Positions 50,666 through 60,059 of a stretch of 64,000 nucleotides of DNA are shown piece by piece. Below the pieces are notes generated by a model. It was given only the letters and a program-made list of their open reading frames with translations, had not been told where the DNA came from and searched no databases. This DNA is from Fictibacillus nanhaiensis (GTDB lineage Bacteria; Bacillota; Bacilli; Bacillales; Fictibacillaceae), in NCBI RefSeq assembly GCF_019801215.1, contig NZ_JAHVJO010000002.1, forward strand, positions 310,001-374,000, read 5' to 3'. A program made the position numbers and the translations under genes. Numbering within the stretch: position 1 is the first letter of the stretch; every line of letters begins with the position of its first letter.

Positions 50666-51726
50666 TACTTATTTTTAGGATGGACCTTATTAATAAGATT
50701 AATAAATGGGGTAAACCGTTCATTTACTAAACCAACTTTTTCAGCTAAATATTGCAAAGATAGAACAAGGAGGATAATGATTAAGATGGTTCCTCTTAAT
50801 GTTGCCATCGGTAATATAATGGCCGTGGCACTAAACATTAATCCTAATCCATATATAAACAACACAGAATTCCTATGGGAGAGACCCTTTTTTAATAACC
50901 GATGATGCAAGTGCCCTTTATCTGGTTTTACGATAGACTGTTTATTCACAATTCTTCTGATGATCGCAAACAGCGTATCAAATAAGGGTACTCCCAATAG
51001 CAGGATAGGTCCAATAAAACTAAATAATGTAACACTCTTATATAGACCTAGAAGAGAAAGAATGGCAATACAGTATCCTAAGAATAAAGCTCCTATATCC
51101 CCCATGAATACTTTAGCAGGATAAAAATTATAAAATAAAAATCCAATAACACTTGAGAATATGATGATAGAAAAAGTAAAAATCATTTCTTTCCCGCTTA
51201 GAAATGCCATTATCCCAATTGTAAAAACGATAATGGCTGATGTCCCAGCGGCTAAACCGTCCAAGCCATCAATTAAGTTAATCGCATTCGTAATGGCAAT
51301 AATCCAGAAAATGGTCAAAGGATAGGAAAAATAACCAATCTCAAACGTACCAACAAAAGGGATATTGATAATTTCAATAACTAAACCGCTCATAACCACA
51401 ATTAAACCTGCAAAAATTTGAGCGAGTAGTTTATTGATAGCCGACAAATGATAAATATCATCTAATAAGCCTAAAACGATGATTACTAAAGCTCCTAAAG
51501 AAATTCCCAAGACTTGTTGCTCATATAATCCGCTGAAAAAATAACCTACTGTTACTCCAATAACAATACTAAGTCCTCCTAATCTGGGCATGACCTTTGT
51601 ATGCACTTTTCTTTGATTAGGTTTGTCTACTGCATTTATTTTAACTGCGAATTTTATAACAATAGGAGTTAGTGCAATAACAGTGAGAAAGCATATTATC
51701 CCGATTAAAATAGCATGTTTGATCAT
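50665..51726 (-). CDS. Undecaprenyl-phosphate GlcNAc-1-phosphate transferase, TagO-like (downstream copy)
   Basis: Polyprenyl-phosphate sugar-1-phosphate transferase with about eleven helices, 353 residues. It starts synthesis of wall glycopolymers by loading GlcNAc-1-P on undecaprenyl phosphate. Catalytic motifs are intact: LLDDIYHLS, NLIDGLDGLAAG, FMGDIGALFLG and the His motif DKGHLHHRLL. It is highly similar along its length to the gene upstream, pointing to tandem duplication. Its own ribosome site is GAGGGATA. Either copy may be the wall teichoic acid enzyme. Confidence 0.92.
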   Translation of the reverse strand: MIKHAILIGIICFLTVIALTPIVIKFAVKINAVDKPNQRKVHTKVMPRLGGLSIVIGVTVGYFFSGLYEQQVLGISLGALVIIVLGLLDDIYHLSAINKLLAQIFAGLIVVMSGLVIEIINIPFVGTFEIGYFSYPLTIFWIIAITNAINLIDGLDGLAAGTSAIIVFTIGIMAFLSGKEMIFTFSIIIFSSVIGFLFYNFYPAKVFMGDIGALFLGYCIAILSLLGLYKSVTLFSFIGPILLLGVPLFDTLFAIIRRIVNKQSIVKPDKGHLHHRLLKKGLSHRNSVLFIYGLGLMFSATAIILPMATLRGTILIIILLVLSLQYLAEKVGLVNERFTPFINLINKVHPKNK

Positions 51727-51850
51727 AAATTATCCCTCAACTCATTCAATTTGTTCCTTTCCTTAGATTTCCTTAAAAAAATGCATTTACTTATGTAAGT
51801 TTTTTCCGATCCCAATTGGTTATCTTGTCCTTTTTTTGGGCATAATAAAA

Positions 51851-51873
51851 AAACTTGCTAAGAAGCAAGTTTT
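51851..51873 (-). terminator. Terminator of the upstream tagO paralogue
   Basis: AAACTTGC pairs with GCAAGTTT; on the minus strand a TTTTTTTATTATG tract follows. It separates the two paralogues transcriptionally. Confidence 0.85.
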
Positions 51874-52964
51874 TAAAAATATTTCTTTTCTATTTTTACT
51901 GGCTGACTGGAACTTGGACTAAATATCTTTTTCCAGATATACAACAGAGGCCGGTATTTATGATGCACAAGACCTATAAGCTCAGCTATGACTTCTAATA
52001 AAACTAATAACCCAGCAACTATTGCAATTGCACCCCATACAGTTGTAGAAGAGAACATTGCAGCTGCAACACTAAATAAAATACTTAATGCGTAAATTAC
52101 AAGTACTGTATTCCTATGGGATAATCCCAATTGAAGTAGTCTATGATGCAAATGACCTTTGTCAGGGGCAGAAATAGGTTGCTTATTAGCCAGCCTTCTA
52201 ATAATCGCAAAAGTTGTATCAAATACAGGAACACCTAAAATGATAATAGGTACAACAAAACTAAATAATGTCACACTTTTATATAAACCTAAAAGAGAAA
52301 GTACAGATATACAATACCCTAAAAATAAAGCGCCTGTATCTCCCATAAATATTTTTGCAGGGTGAAAATTATAGAATAAGAACCCTATTGTAGAACTCAA
52401 TACAATTAATGACAATGTAAGTATTAAGATATTTCCATTTAATCCAGCCATAATCGCAATGGTTGAGATGACAATCGCAGATATACCTCCTGCAAGTCCA
52501 TCAAGACCATCAATTAAATTGATTGCGTTTGTAATCGCTAAAATCCAAAATATAGTAATTGGATAAGCCCACATTCCTAATTCAAATTTACCTAAGAAAG
52601 GAATGCTTATAAAATCTATCGTTAACCCAGTTCCTACAATAACTAATGCTGCAATAAGCTGACCGGTAAGTTTCATTTTGGGAGAAATCGTGAATTTGTC
52701 ATCTATAAGACCCACTATAACGATTATAATTCCTCCAACTGTAATACCAGTAACTGCATTATACTGAAGACCTGCTGTAAAATATCCGGCGACTACCCCT
52801 ATGACAATGGCAAGACCGCCAAGTCTAGGCATCAGTTTTTGATGTACTTTGCGTTGATCTGGTTTGTCTGTTACTCCTATTAATAACGCAAGCTTTATAA
52901 CTAACGGTGTTACGAGCAAGACAGTTAGGAACGATATAAAGCATGTTAACAGCAATGATTCCAT
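51873..52964 (-). CDS. Undecaprenyl-phosphate GlcNAc-1-phosphate transferase, TagO-like (upstream copy)
   Basis: Second paralogue of 363 residues with the same catalytic motifs (GLIDDKFTIS, NLIDGLDGLAGG, FMGDTGALFLGY, DKGHLHHRLLQLG). The two proteins differ most in the C-terminal tail (here ending in PSSSQPVKIEKKYF). It has its own promoter and terminator. With a nearby Wzy/Wzz pair and uronic-acid genes, one copy may prime a second polymer. Confidence 0.92.
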   Translation of the reverse strand: MESLLLTCFISFLTVLLVTPLVIKLALLIGVTDKPDQRKVHQKLMPRLGGLAIVIGVVAGYFTAGLQYNAVTGITVGGIIIVIVGLIDDKFTISPKMKLTGQLIAALVIVGTGLTIDFISIPFLGKFELGMWAYPITIFWILAITNAINLIDGLDGLAGGISAIVISTIAIMAGLNGNILILTLSLIVLSSTIGFLFYNFHPAKIFMGDTGALFLGYCISVLSLLGLYKSVTLFSFVVPIIILGVPVFDTTFAIIRRLANKQPISAPDKGHLHHRLLQLGLSHRNTVLVIYALSILFSVAAAMFSSTTVWGAIAIVAGLLVLLEVIAELIGLVHHKYRPLLYIWKKIFSPSSSQPVKIEKKYF

Positions 52965-53343
52965 TATATCCCCTCTTTATAACAATCACATTTTTTAGTC
53001 TAATTTATAGATTTTTTTCATTTTATATTTGTCTGTGTACCTAAGATGAAATTATAATCTTAAAAAGGTGATTACACAACCGATAATAAAAAAATTCACA
53101 TTCTCTTTACACTCTATTTTTCGACAAAAAGATTCATTAGCTGTCCGTTTGTGTTCTACAGGATTGTTTCCCATTTATTATTAACGTCTAAACCAAATAA
53201 CTGTATTTTTTCTGATTATTTGAAGAAAAGTTACAACTTTTTAAATTCATGTAAAACCGTTAGTTCTCATAATAACATTTACCTATAATGTGATATACTC
53301 AGTTATTGTGATAGGGAATAAGAAAGGAGTCTATACGAGTTTC
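52965..53343. other. Divergent regulatory region between tagO and the polymerase gene
   Basis: AT-rich non-coding stretch of about 380 bp. It holds a minus-strand promoter for tagO (TTGTGT 53074-53079, 17 bp, TATAAT 53051-53056) and a plus-strand TATAAT at 53284-53289 without a good -35. Nothing else is recognised. Confidence 0.55.
53051..53079 (-). promoter_or_regulatory. Sigma-A promoter of the upstream tagO paralogue
   Basis: Minus-strand TTGTGT, 17 bp, TATAAT; leader about 80 nt. Confidence 0.55.
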
Positions 53344-54819
53344 ATGTTATTTATCAAAGTACAAAAAAATCTCATTTATCAAGTATTTTTAGCGTCGCTA
53401 TGCTCAGTTATATTAGGCTGGGTTCTATCAAATAAATTATTCTCAGCTAACTCGGAAAAAGTGCTCCTAGCATGTGTACTTTTTATTACTGCCGTATTAA
53501 TTTTTATAGTGTTTAAACCGTTCATATATAGCAATTCACCATTAGAAAATTTGCTCTATCTGTTAATTATCAGTTCTTTTTTTGGGCCCGCGATTGCAAG
53601 CGTTAATGTAGGTCCATTTAGCTTGTTTCCGTATCGGATTTTATTTTTGATGGTTCTTCCCTTATTTTTTATTAAATATTTTCAAAGAGACGAAATACTA
53701 ACTTGGTCAAAAATAAAAGTAAAAAATATTATTTGGTTTCATATTATTTGGATCTTTTATGCTCTTACATCTTTAAGTTGGGCAAAATCTATAAAAGCTG
53801 GGATCGTCGATTTTATTTTTTTATTTATTGGAATAAGCTTAATCCTTTTCATTACTTTCATATTTAAGAAAGAGCGGGATTACCTTAACCTATTTTATAT
53901 ATGGATTTTCATGTTTTTCTTATTGCTAGTTTTTGGATTAATTAATAATCTGACTTTAATTCATTTTCCTGTCTCAAGATTCTATGGAATTGATACATAT
54001 CAAAAATCTATTCCTACCTCTGTATTTGCAAACGAGAATGATTTTGCAAGTTTCATATCCATTAGTTTCTTTGTTGTATTAGCTTTATGGAATAACTCCA
54101 AAAAATTATTAATAAAAGCAGGAGCAATGGGCATTTTGTTATTTGCCTTATATATAATGTCTTTAACATCTTCTCGAGCAAATTATATTGCAATTTTGAT
54201 GGGCTTAGCATTTTGGTTTCTGATGTTTACTACTCGTCAAGTTAAACGTTACATCGCTACTGCCCTGCTTTGTGTCAGTACCATCGTAATTGTTCTAATA
54301 CCAGAGAAAATTTACAGTGGTTTTACTTCTATATTTAGTCTATTAGCTACTCTTACAAATACTGTTGAAGGCAGTTCAGTTAATATCAGAATCAACCTCA
54401 TAAAAAATTCGATTAACTTCATTAGTGAATCATTCGGTTTGGGTATTGGAACGGGAAATTCAGAATACTACATGAAAGAATTTGGAAAATATCCGACCCA
54501 TACCATAGTGAATATTCATAATTGGTGGATTGAAACCATGGTTAATTATGGTATATTAATATTTGCTGGTTACCTGCTTCTTTATATGGGTTTAATCTAT
54601 TATTTATTCTATATCTTTAGAGAGGCTAGCGGTAACAGCCGGATGATTGCTGAGGCACTGTGTACAGCATTAATAGCGTTTTTCCTAGCTAGTATTAGTC
54701 CCAGTTCTCAGATTACATTGAATTATTTATGGCTGCTTTTCGCTTTTGCTATAGGGTTTATTAATTATTGGAAATCGAAAGACAAATTCAGTTCTCTCAA
54801 ATCGGAGGAAAGTATATGA
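53344..54819 (+). CDS. O-antigen ligase/polymerase (Wzy-like) membrane protein
   Basis: The 491-residue protein has about twelve membrane helices and a large extracytoplasmic loop with conserved-type residues (NINRNLI-like RINLIKNSINFI, then GIGTGNSEYYM and HNWWIETMVNYG). This is the Wzy_C pattern of polymerases and ligases that act on undecaprenyl-linked repeat units. The ATG at 53344 is preferred, though AAAGGAG lies 14 bases away. Upstream in-frame GTG codons would fall at or before the likely transcript start. It overlaps the next gene by ATGA. Confidence 0.85.
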   Translation: MLFIKVQKNLIYQVFLASLCSVILGWVLSNKLFSANSEKVLLACVLFITAVLIFIVFKPFIYSNSPLENLLYLLIISSFFGPAIASVNVGPFSLFPYRILFLMVLPLFFIKYFQRDEILTWSKIKVKNIIWFHIIWIFYALTSLSWAKSIKAGIVDFIFLFIGISLILFITFIFKKERDYLNLFYIWIFMFFLLLVFGLINNLTLIHFPVSRFYGIDTYQKSIPTSVFANENDFASFISISFFVVLALWNNSKKLLIKAGAMGILLFALYIMSLTSSRANYIAILMGLAFWFLMFTTRQVKRYIATALLCVSTIVIVLIPEKIYSGFTSIFSLLATLTNTVEGSSVNIRINLIKNSINFISESFGLGIGTGNSEYYMKEFGKYPTHTIVNIHNWWIETMVNYGILIFAGYLLLYMGLIYYLFYIFREASGNSRMIAEALCTALIAFFLASISPSSQITLNYLWLLFAFAIGFINYWKSKDKFSSLKSEESI

Positions 54820-55469
54820 AAGAAACAATACACAGAATTTTAAAACGTCTAAAAAAGTGGTTTTTACTACTCATTCTAATTCCATTTCTTACTGCCGGAA
54901 CGGCTTATCTCTTTCAAAAACAAGGTCCAACATCATATACAGCTAAGGCAGAAATCCAGCTTGCTAGTTTTAATTTTAAAGATATTGATGTTAAAGTACC
55001 CGAATTTACAGATGCAGAATATGCCAAGATATACTTTACAAATGATATTTTAAAGTCATTAAAAGAAAGAAAACCAGACTTGGACATCAATTCTGTCCAG
55101 TCTAAACTCAATTTTGTTATAAAACCAGCTAAAGTTTTAGGAATAAGCTACACAGGGGATGAACCTAAAGAAACTGAAAACACACTCAAATTAGTAGTAA
55201 ATGAATATCTTAGTAACTCAGAAAATAAAAGAAGTGTAATTGAAGCTATATTAAAAGAAGGAAAATCATTGGCTACTCCTGAATCTGAGATAACTGCAAG
55301 TGAATACGAACTCATGATACTTGATATTAAGAATGGCGTAAGAGAATTGAAAGAAGTTCAATTAGAACAAGATCAAGAAAGCTCCAGAAATACAGCAGTG
55401 TTTGGCTTTTTGATTGGTTTGATTCTTAGTTCTATGATCCTTTTATTACCTGAAATTTTTAGAAAATAA
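54816..55469 (+). CDS. Wzz-like polysaccharide co-polymerase
   Basis: The 217-residue protein has a membrane helix near each end (about 17-36 and 188-208) and a helical extracytoplasmic domain with a predicted coiled coil. This is the Wzz/chain-length regulator layout, without a tyrosine-kinase domain. The ATG at 54816 follows CGGAGGAAA and overlaps the polymerase stop. It probably sets the length of the polymer made by the adjacent polymerase. Confidence 0.75.
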   Translation: MKETIHRILKRLKKWFLLLILIPFLTAGTAYLFQKQGPTSYTAKAEIQLASFNFKDIDVKVPEFTDAEYAKIYFTNDILKSLKERKPDLDINSVQSKLNFVIKPAKVLGISYTGDEPKETENTLKLVVNEYLSNSENKRSVIEAILKEGKSLATPESEITASEYELMILDIKNGVRELKEVQLEQDQESSRNTAVFGFLIGLILSSMILLLPEIFRK

Positions 55470-55485
55470 AATTTTTACACACTAA

Positions 55486-55520
55486 TAAACATCTTCTCGT
55501 CTAAGGGAGGATGTTTTTTT
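55486..55520 (+). terminator. Terminator of the wzy-wzz pair
   Basis: AACATCTTCTC pairs with GGGAGGATGTT (two G-U), followed by TTTTTT. Confidence 0.85.
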
Positions 55521-55758
55521 ATTTATTCGTTTCCAGATCCTTAATGATTTCTAAATTGATCCGATACACATTATAGAATAATTACAAATTACCTATTCAA
55601 AAATAATGAAAATATGTAATAATTTAATATAAATTGTATATTTTTATTAAAAAATATCAGAAATTGTAGTTTAATCTTCAATTGTTTTTTCCATTTATGG
55701 TATTTTTTAAGTATAATATATTTTGTGAGTAGTTACTTGACAAATAGGGGGAGATTTT

Positions 55759-58029
55759 TTGAATTTTAATAAGAAGATTAATAGATTTTTTGTATCAACT
55801 CTATTAATCTCATCAATTGCATTAACACCTGTAGGAAAAAGTTCAGCAGCTGAACCAACCGTTTCAGTAAAACTTCAAAATTACATAGGAAATAAAACAT
55901 CTTTAGCAATCAACACACAAGGACAATTCAGAATTCAATCAAACGATTCCCTGCGCCTTGATGGGGCAAACCGTTTTGTGGTTGCTTCCAAAATTGCAGC
56001 CAATAGCTGGGGAAATGGTGCTGAGACTATCATTCTAGCAAACTATAACGCTTTTGCGGATGCTCTGTCTGCAGCACCATTGGCTTATAAATATAAAGGT
56101 CCTATTCTTCTGACTCAAAAAGATTTCCTAACAGGTGAAGCAAAAAAAGACATTCAAACTATTATGCCGAGCCAAGTTATCATTGTCGGAGGGACAGGCA
56201 GTGTTTCAGATAATGTAGTCAAAGATATTAAGAACATCAACAGCAATATCTCAGTAAGAAGAATTGGCGGAGCAGACCGTTTTGAAGTCTCACAGAAGAT
56301 TTCAAGTGAATTAGGTACTCCTGGTACTTCTATCGTTGCAAACGGAATGAACTTTCCGGATGCACTTGCAATTGCACCATATGCTTCCAGAAAAGGATAT
56401 CCTATTCTGCTAACACAGCCTAATAAGCTTCCATCAAAAACAGCAGAAGCTCTTAAAGCTAATAAAACAACTAAAACAATTGTAGTTGGTGGAGAAGCAA
56501 GTGTAGGGCCAACTGTATACTCTAAGCTACCAGGCGCAGACCGAATTGGTGGCGCTGATCGATTTGAAGTAGCTGCAAATATCCTGAAAGAATTAAACAT
56601 GTCCTCTCATCGTGCCTTCGTTGCTACCGGGCTTACTTTTGCTGATGCTCTTACAGGATCTGTTTATGCAGCTAAACAAAATGCACCATTGCTGTTAACA
56701 ATGCCTAATTCAGTTCCTAGTGCAACTAAGAACATAATAGATTCTAAAGCAATATCTGAATTTACCGTATTAGGTGGTAGTGCTTCTGTATCAGATACTG
56801 TTATGACAAATCTACCAGCGGTGTTAACTCCTGATCAGGATTACACGGTTAAAAAGGATGGAAGTGAGCTCTGGCTTTATAAAGGATCAACAAAGATAAA
56901 GGATTTTAATGCATCCACATTTACGCTAGGACCAGATAAATATAGTACTTCTTCAGAAATTAGAATCGATAATAATCTTTCCTATTTAGGTGATATAAAG
57001 TTTGCTCTTGAAGGTGGATACATTAGGCCGACAAATGAGAATATTCCTCTAGAAGATTATCTAAAAGGGGTATTACCAGCGGAGATGAGTTATTCGTGGG
57101 AAAAAGAAGCGCTGAAAGCTCAAGCTGTAGCTGCGAGATCATTTGTTTTTAGAAAAGGCAATATGGCGATTGATGATAGTCAGGCAAACCAAGTGTATAA
57201 AGGCTATATATGGGGACCAAGTTGGTATGCAACAAGCAATCAGGCTGTTGCTGAAACAAAGGGATTAATTCTTACACACCCTTCTGAAGTTTCATCTGCC
57301 AATCCAAATGGCGTAGCTCAAGCATTCTATTACTCGTCAAACGGCGGGAAAGTTTTAACAAATAAAAACTCCTGGGGATCTGCTCGACTGCCATATTCTG
57401 TTTTAACAGATGATCCATATGATTTAAGAAGCCAAAGCACATTGAAAAATTGGTCGTTTTCAATTACAAAAAAACAGATTGACTCAAAAACGTTAAATAC
57501 TTTAGACCATACAAAAACAGCAGAACTAGACAACTGGTGGAACAATGCCAAAGAAGCGGACAGCTTTATGGCTAATTTCAAAAACTATTTAAAGTCTTAT
57601 AAATATATAGCATCTACATCTGACATTCGTATCGCAGATGTACAAGACGTTAACTTTACAACTTCTTTTAATGCTGATCAACTTATTAATGGTAGTATTA
57701 CTTTTACTTATTACGAAAAAACAGCGAATGGCTATGTAATGGAAACAAATAAAGAAGGAAAAACTGTTTTAAAAACAAATACGAAGACAGTTGAAAGAAG
57801 GGCGTATGACATTCGCTCCATGATAGGGACAAGTATTATGCCAAGTCCATATATCAAGAGCTATGCCGAAAATACAGATAAAACTGCCTTTGTTATCAAT
57901 GGCGGAGGTTTTGGGCATGGTATAGGAATGAGTCAATATGGTGCGAAACAAATGGCAAGAGAGAAACTACCATATACAGAAATACTCAAATTTTATTATC
58001 CTGGCACAACTCCAAAAAAATTGTACTAA
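55759..58029 (+). CDS. LytB/SpoIID-type wall protein with three cell-wall-binding repeats
   Basis: Secreted protein of 756 residues: signal peptide (about 1-31, ending SSAAEP), three CWB2 cell-wall-binding repeats (about 65-355; repeated GGADRFEVSQKI and IVVGGxASVSD motifs), and a C-terminal SpoIID/LytB domain (about 390-756; IPLEDYLKGVLPAEM, ALKAQAVAARSF, GGGFGHGIGMSQYGAKQMA). In B. subtilis, LytB modifies the amidase LytC, and SpoIID is a lytic transglycosylase acting on denuded glycan. The start is TTG at 55759 after GGGGGAG. No amidase gene is adjacent. A TATAAT lies at 55712. Confidence 0.92.
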   Translation: MNFNKKINRFFVSTLLISSIALTPVGKSSAAEPTVSVKLQNYIGNKTSLAINTQGQFRIQSNDSLRLDGANRFVVASKIAANSWGNGAETIILANYNAFADALSAAPLAYKYKGPILLTQKDFLTGEAKKDIQTIMPSQVIIVGGTGSVSDNVVKDIKNINSNISVRRIGGADRFEVSQKISSELGTPGTSIVANGMNFPDALAIAPYASRKGYPILLTQPNKLPSKTAEALKANKTTKTIVVGGEASVGPTVYSKLPGADRIGGADRFEVAANILKELNMSSHRAFVATGLTFADALTGSVYAAKQNAPLLLTMPNSVPSATKNIIDSKAISEFTVLGGSASVSDTVMTNLPAVLTPDQDYTVKKDGSELWLYKGSTKIKDFNASTFTLGPDKYSTSSEIRIDNNLSYLGDIKFALEGGYIRPTNENIPLEDYLKGVLPAEMSYSWEKEALKAQAVAARSFVFRKGNMAIDDSQANQVYKGYIWGPSWYATSNQAVAETKGLILTHPSEVSSANPNGVAQAFYYSSNGGKVLTNKNSWGSARLPYSVLTDDPYDLRSQSTLKNWSFSITKKQIDSKTLNTLDHTKTAELDNWWNNAKEADSFMANFKNYLKSYKYIASTSDIRIADVQDVNFTTSFNADQLINGSITFTYYEKTANGYVMETNKEGKTVLKTNTKTVERRAYDIRSMIGTSIMPSPYIKSYAENTDKTAFVINGGGFGHGIGMSQYGAKQMAREKLPYTEILKFYYPGTTPKKLY

Positions 58030-58037
58030 ACTATAGT

Positions 58038-58067
58038 AAAAGCACACGAGGAAATCGTGTGCTTTTT
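58038..58067. terminator. Bidirectional terminator after the LytB-like gene
   Basis: AAAAGCACACGA pairs perfectly with TCGTGTGCTTTT. It is shared with the convergent acetyltransferase gene. Confidence 0.93.
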
Positions 58068-58082
58068 GATTATGTTTATTTA

Positions 58083-58793
58083 TTATTCTTGGTTTCTTAA
58101 AAGTTGATTTTCAGGAACTTTTCTTAAAACACGTGCTGGTGAACCAACAACAAGCTCCTCTTTTTGTACATCTTTGGTTACTACACTGGCTGCGGCTACA
58201 GTTCCGTCTTCTTCTATTACTTTACCAGGAAGAATCGTAGAGTTTGCTCCTACTCGTCCTCCATTTTTAATCGTAACCCCTTTAAACTTATCATAGCGTT
58301 CTTTTGAACGAGCCATGTAGTTATCATTCGTTGTTACTACGTACGGTGCAATAAATACATAATCACCAAGCTCTGAGTAGGCTGTGATATAGCAGTTTGT
58401 TTCCAGCTTACACTTAACTCCTACTTTACAATCGTTTTCTACAGATACCCCGCGTCCTACGATCGTCTTCTCACCGATTGTTACTCGCTCACGAACGGTA
58501 GCAAGGTCCGCTACAAAAACATCATCAGCAAGCTCTGCGTTAGCGTAGATGATAGCTGAAGTGCCAATCGTTACACCTGATCCAATAAAAGTAGGCGGAA
58601 GCTGTTTGACTTCCGGAAGAATAGAATTTTTAGCACGTGTAGGTTGCTTTCCAATTACCGCATTATCTTGAATCATGCAGTTATCTCCGATTGTTACACC
58701 ATCATATATAACAACATTATGTCCAATTGTTACGTTCTCTCCTAATTTTACATCGTTACCGATTACAACATTTTGTCCTCTTTGTACTGTCAT
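58083..58793 (-). CDS. Left-handed beta-helix N-acetyltransferase (WbpD/WlbB-like)
   Basis: The 236-residue hexapeptide-repeat enzyme has over ten imperfect repeats (VVIGNDVKLG, VTIGDNCMIQ, and so on) forming a trimeric beta-helix that uses acetyl-CoA. In this cluster it is expected to acetylate the 3-amino group of a UDP-3-amino-GlcNAc uronic acid. The ATG at 58793 is eight bases after AGAGGG; GTG 58802 is less likely. Last gene of the operon. Confidence 0.85.
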   Translation of the reverse strand: MTVQRGQNVVIGNDVKLGENVTIGHNVVIYDGVTIGDNCMIQDNAVIGKQPTRAKNSILPEVKQLPPTFIGSGVTIGTSAIIYANAELADDVFVADLATVRERVTIGEKTIVGRGVSVENDCKVGVKCKLETNCYITAYSELGDYVFIAPYVVTTNDNYMARSKERYDKFKGVTIKNGGRVGANSTILPGKVIEEDGTVAAASVVTKDVQKEELVVGSPARVLRKVPENQLLRNQE

Positions 58794-58826
58794 GATCGAC
58801 ACCCTCTTCCATTAGTATGTAAAACA

Positions 58827-58851
58827 GTGTCCACCCGTTAAAGGTGAACAC
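58827..58851 (-). terminator. Hairpin between aminotransferase and acetyltransferase genes
   Basis: GTGTCCACC and GGTGAACAC form a 9-bp stem with one mismatch. TTTTAC follows on the minus strand. It could attenuate transcription into the acetyltransferase. Confidence 0.45.
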
Positions 58852-58863
58852 CGATTAAATGAA

Positions 58864-59979
58864 TTAGTTATTATTATAAAATTCAGCAATTTTCTTCACA
58901 ACATATTGCTGTTGTTCGATCTTCAATTCAGGAAACATAGGTAATGAGATAGCTTCAGCAGCTGCTTTTTCTGTAACAGGTAGATCACCCTCTTTGTATC
59001 CAAGCTCAGCAAATACAGGCTGAAGATGTAGCGGTTTTGGATAATAAATCATTGTAGAAACACCTTGCTCTTGTAAAAACTTCTGAAGCTCATCACGGCG
59101 TTCTACACGAATCGTATATTGATGGAAAATATGGTGGCTGTAATCAGCGATGAACGGCGTCACCACTTTATCACCTAATTGCTCATTCAATAATTTTGTA
59201 TAATTTTCCGCTTTTTCTCTGCGAAGGTTGCTCCACTCATCAAGGTGTGAGAATTTCACATTAAGAATAGCAGCTTGAAGCTCGTCCAGACGGCTGTTAT
59301 AGCCTAAAACATGGTGATAGTATTTTGGTTTACTTCCATGAACACGGATAACACGCATTTTTTCAGCAAGATCATCATCTTTTGTAACGATCATTCCTCC
59401 GTCACCATATGCACCTAGATTCTTTGTTGGGAAAAAACTGTATGTAGCAGCAGTACCCAGTTCACCAACACTCTTGCCTTTGTATTTTGACCCAATCGCT
59501 TGTGCTGCATCTTCCACAATTCCTAAGTTGTGTTTCTTTGCAATTTTAACGATTTCGTCCATATCAGCCATTTGGCCATATAAATGAACAGGGACGATTG
59601 CCTTCGTTTTATCTGTAACTGCAGCTTCAATTTTAGTAGGATCAATGTTAAACGTTTTTGGGTCACAGTCAACAAAAACAGGTGTTGCACCAGCACGGGC
59701 TACTGCACCAGCAGTTGCAAAGAAAGTAAAGGACGGAACGATGACTTCATCACCAGGTCCTACTTCCATTGCAGTTAAAGCGATATGGATAGCATCACTT
59801 CCATTTGCTACACCAATTCCGTGGTCTACATTGCTATAGGCAGCCACATCAGCTTCTAGCTTTTTAACGTTATCACCTAAAATAAATCTTGCATTTGACA
59901 TGACATCTTCCATAGCAGGAAGGATATCAGCTTTTAGATTTCGGTATTGTTCAGTAAGATCTAACATAGGTACTTTCAT
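58864..59979 (-). CDS. DegT/DnrJ/EryC1 sugar aminotransferase (WbpE/WlbC-like)
   Basis: PLP enzyme of 371 residues. The Schiff-base lysine is in YSFFPTKNLGAYGDGG (about residue 185). VEDAAQAIGSKYKGKSVG holds the PLP-contacting Asp, and RVHGSKPKYYHHVLGYNSRLDELQAA is typical of sugar aminotransferases. Expected to aminate UDP-3-keto-GlcNAcA with glutamate. It sits directly upstream of the acetyltransferase that would act next. Confidence 0.9.
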   Translation of the reverse strand: MKVPMLDLTEQYRNLKADILPAMEDVMSNARFILGDNVKKLEADVAAYSNVDHGIGVANGSDAIHIALTAMEVGPGDEVIVPSFTFFATAGAVARAGATPVFVDCDPKTFNIDPTKIEAAVTDKTKAIVPVHLYGQMADMDEIVKIAKKHNLGIVEDAAQAIGSKYKGKSVGELGTAATYSFFPTKNLGAYGDGGMIVTKDDDLAEKMRVIRVHGSKPKYYHHVLGYNSRLDELQAAILNVKFSHLDEWSNLRREKAENYTKLLNEQLGDKVVTPFIADYSHHIFHQYTIRVERRDELQKFLQEQGVSTMIYYPKPLHLQPVFAELGYKEGDLPVTEKAAAEAISLPMFPELKIEQQQYVVKKIAEFYNNN

Positions 59980-60059
59980 TTTTCAGCCTTCTCTCTAATA
60001 TATTTTATTAAAAACTATAATCTTCAATCAGAATATCGAATTCATTATTTTTTTTCAAT

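Noticed and set aside
56154-56600. A 148-codon frame antisense to the LytB-like gene
   Set aside because: It mirrors the repeated CWB2 motifs on the other strand and has no start signals.
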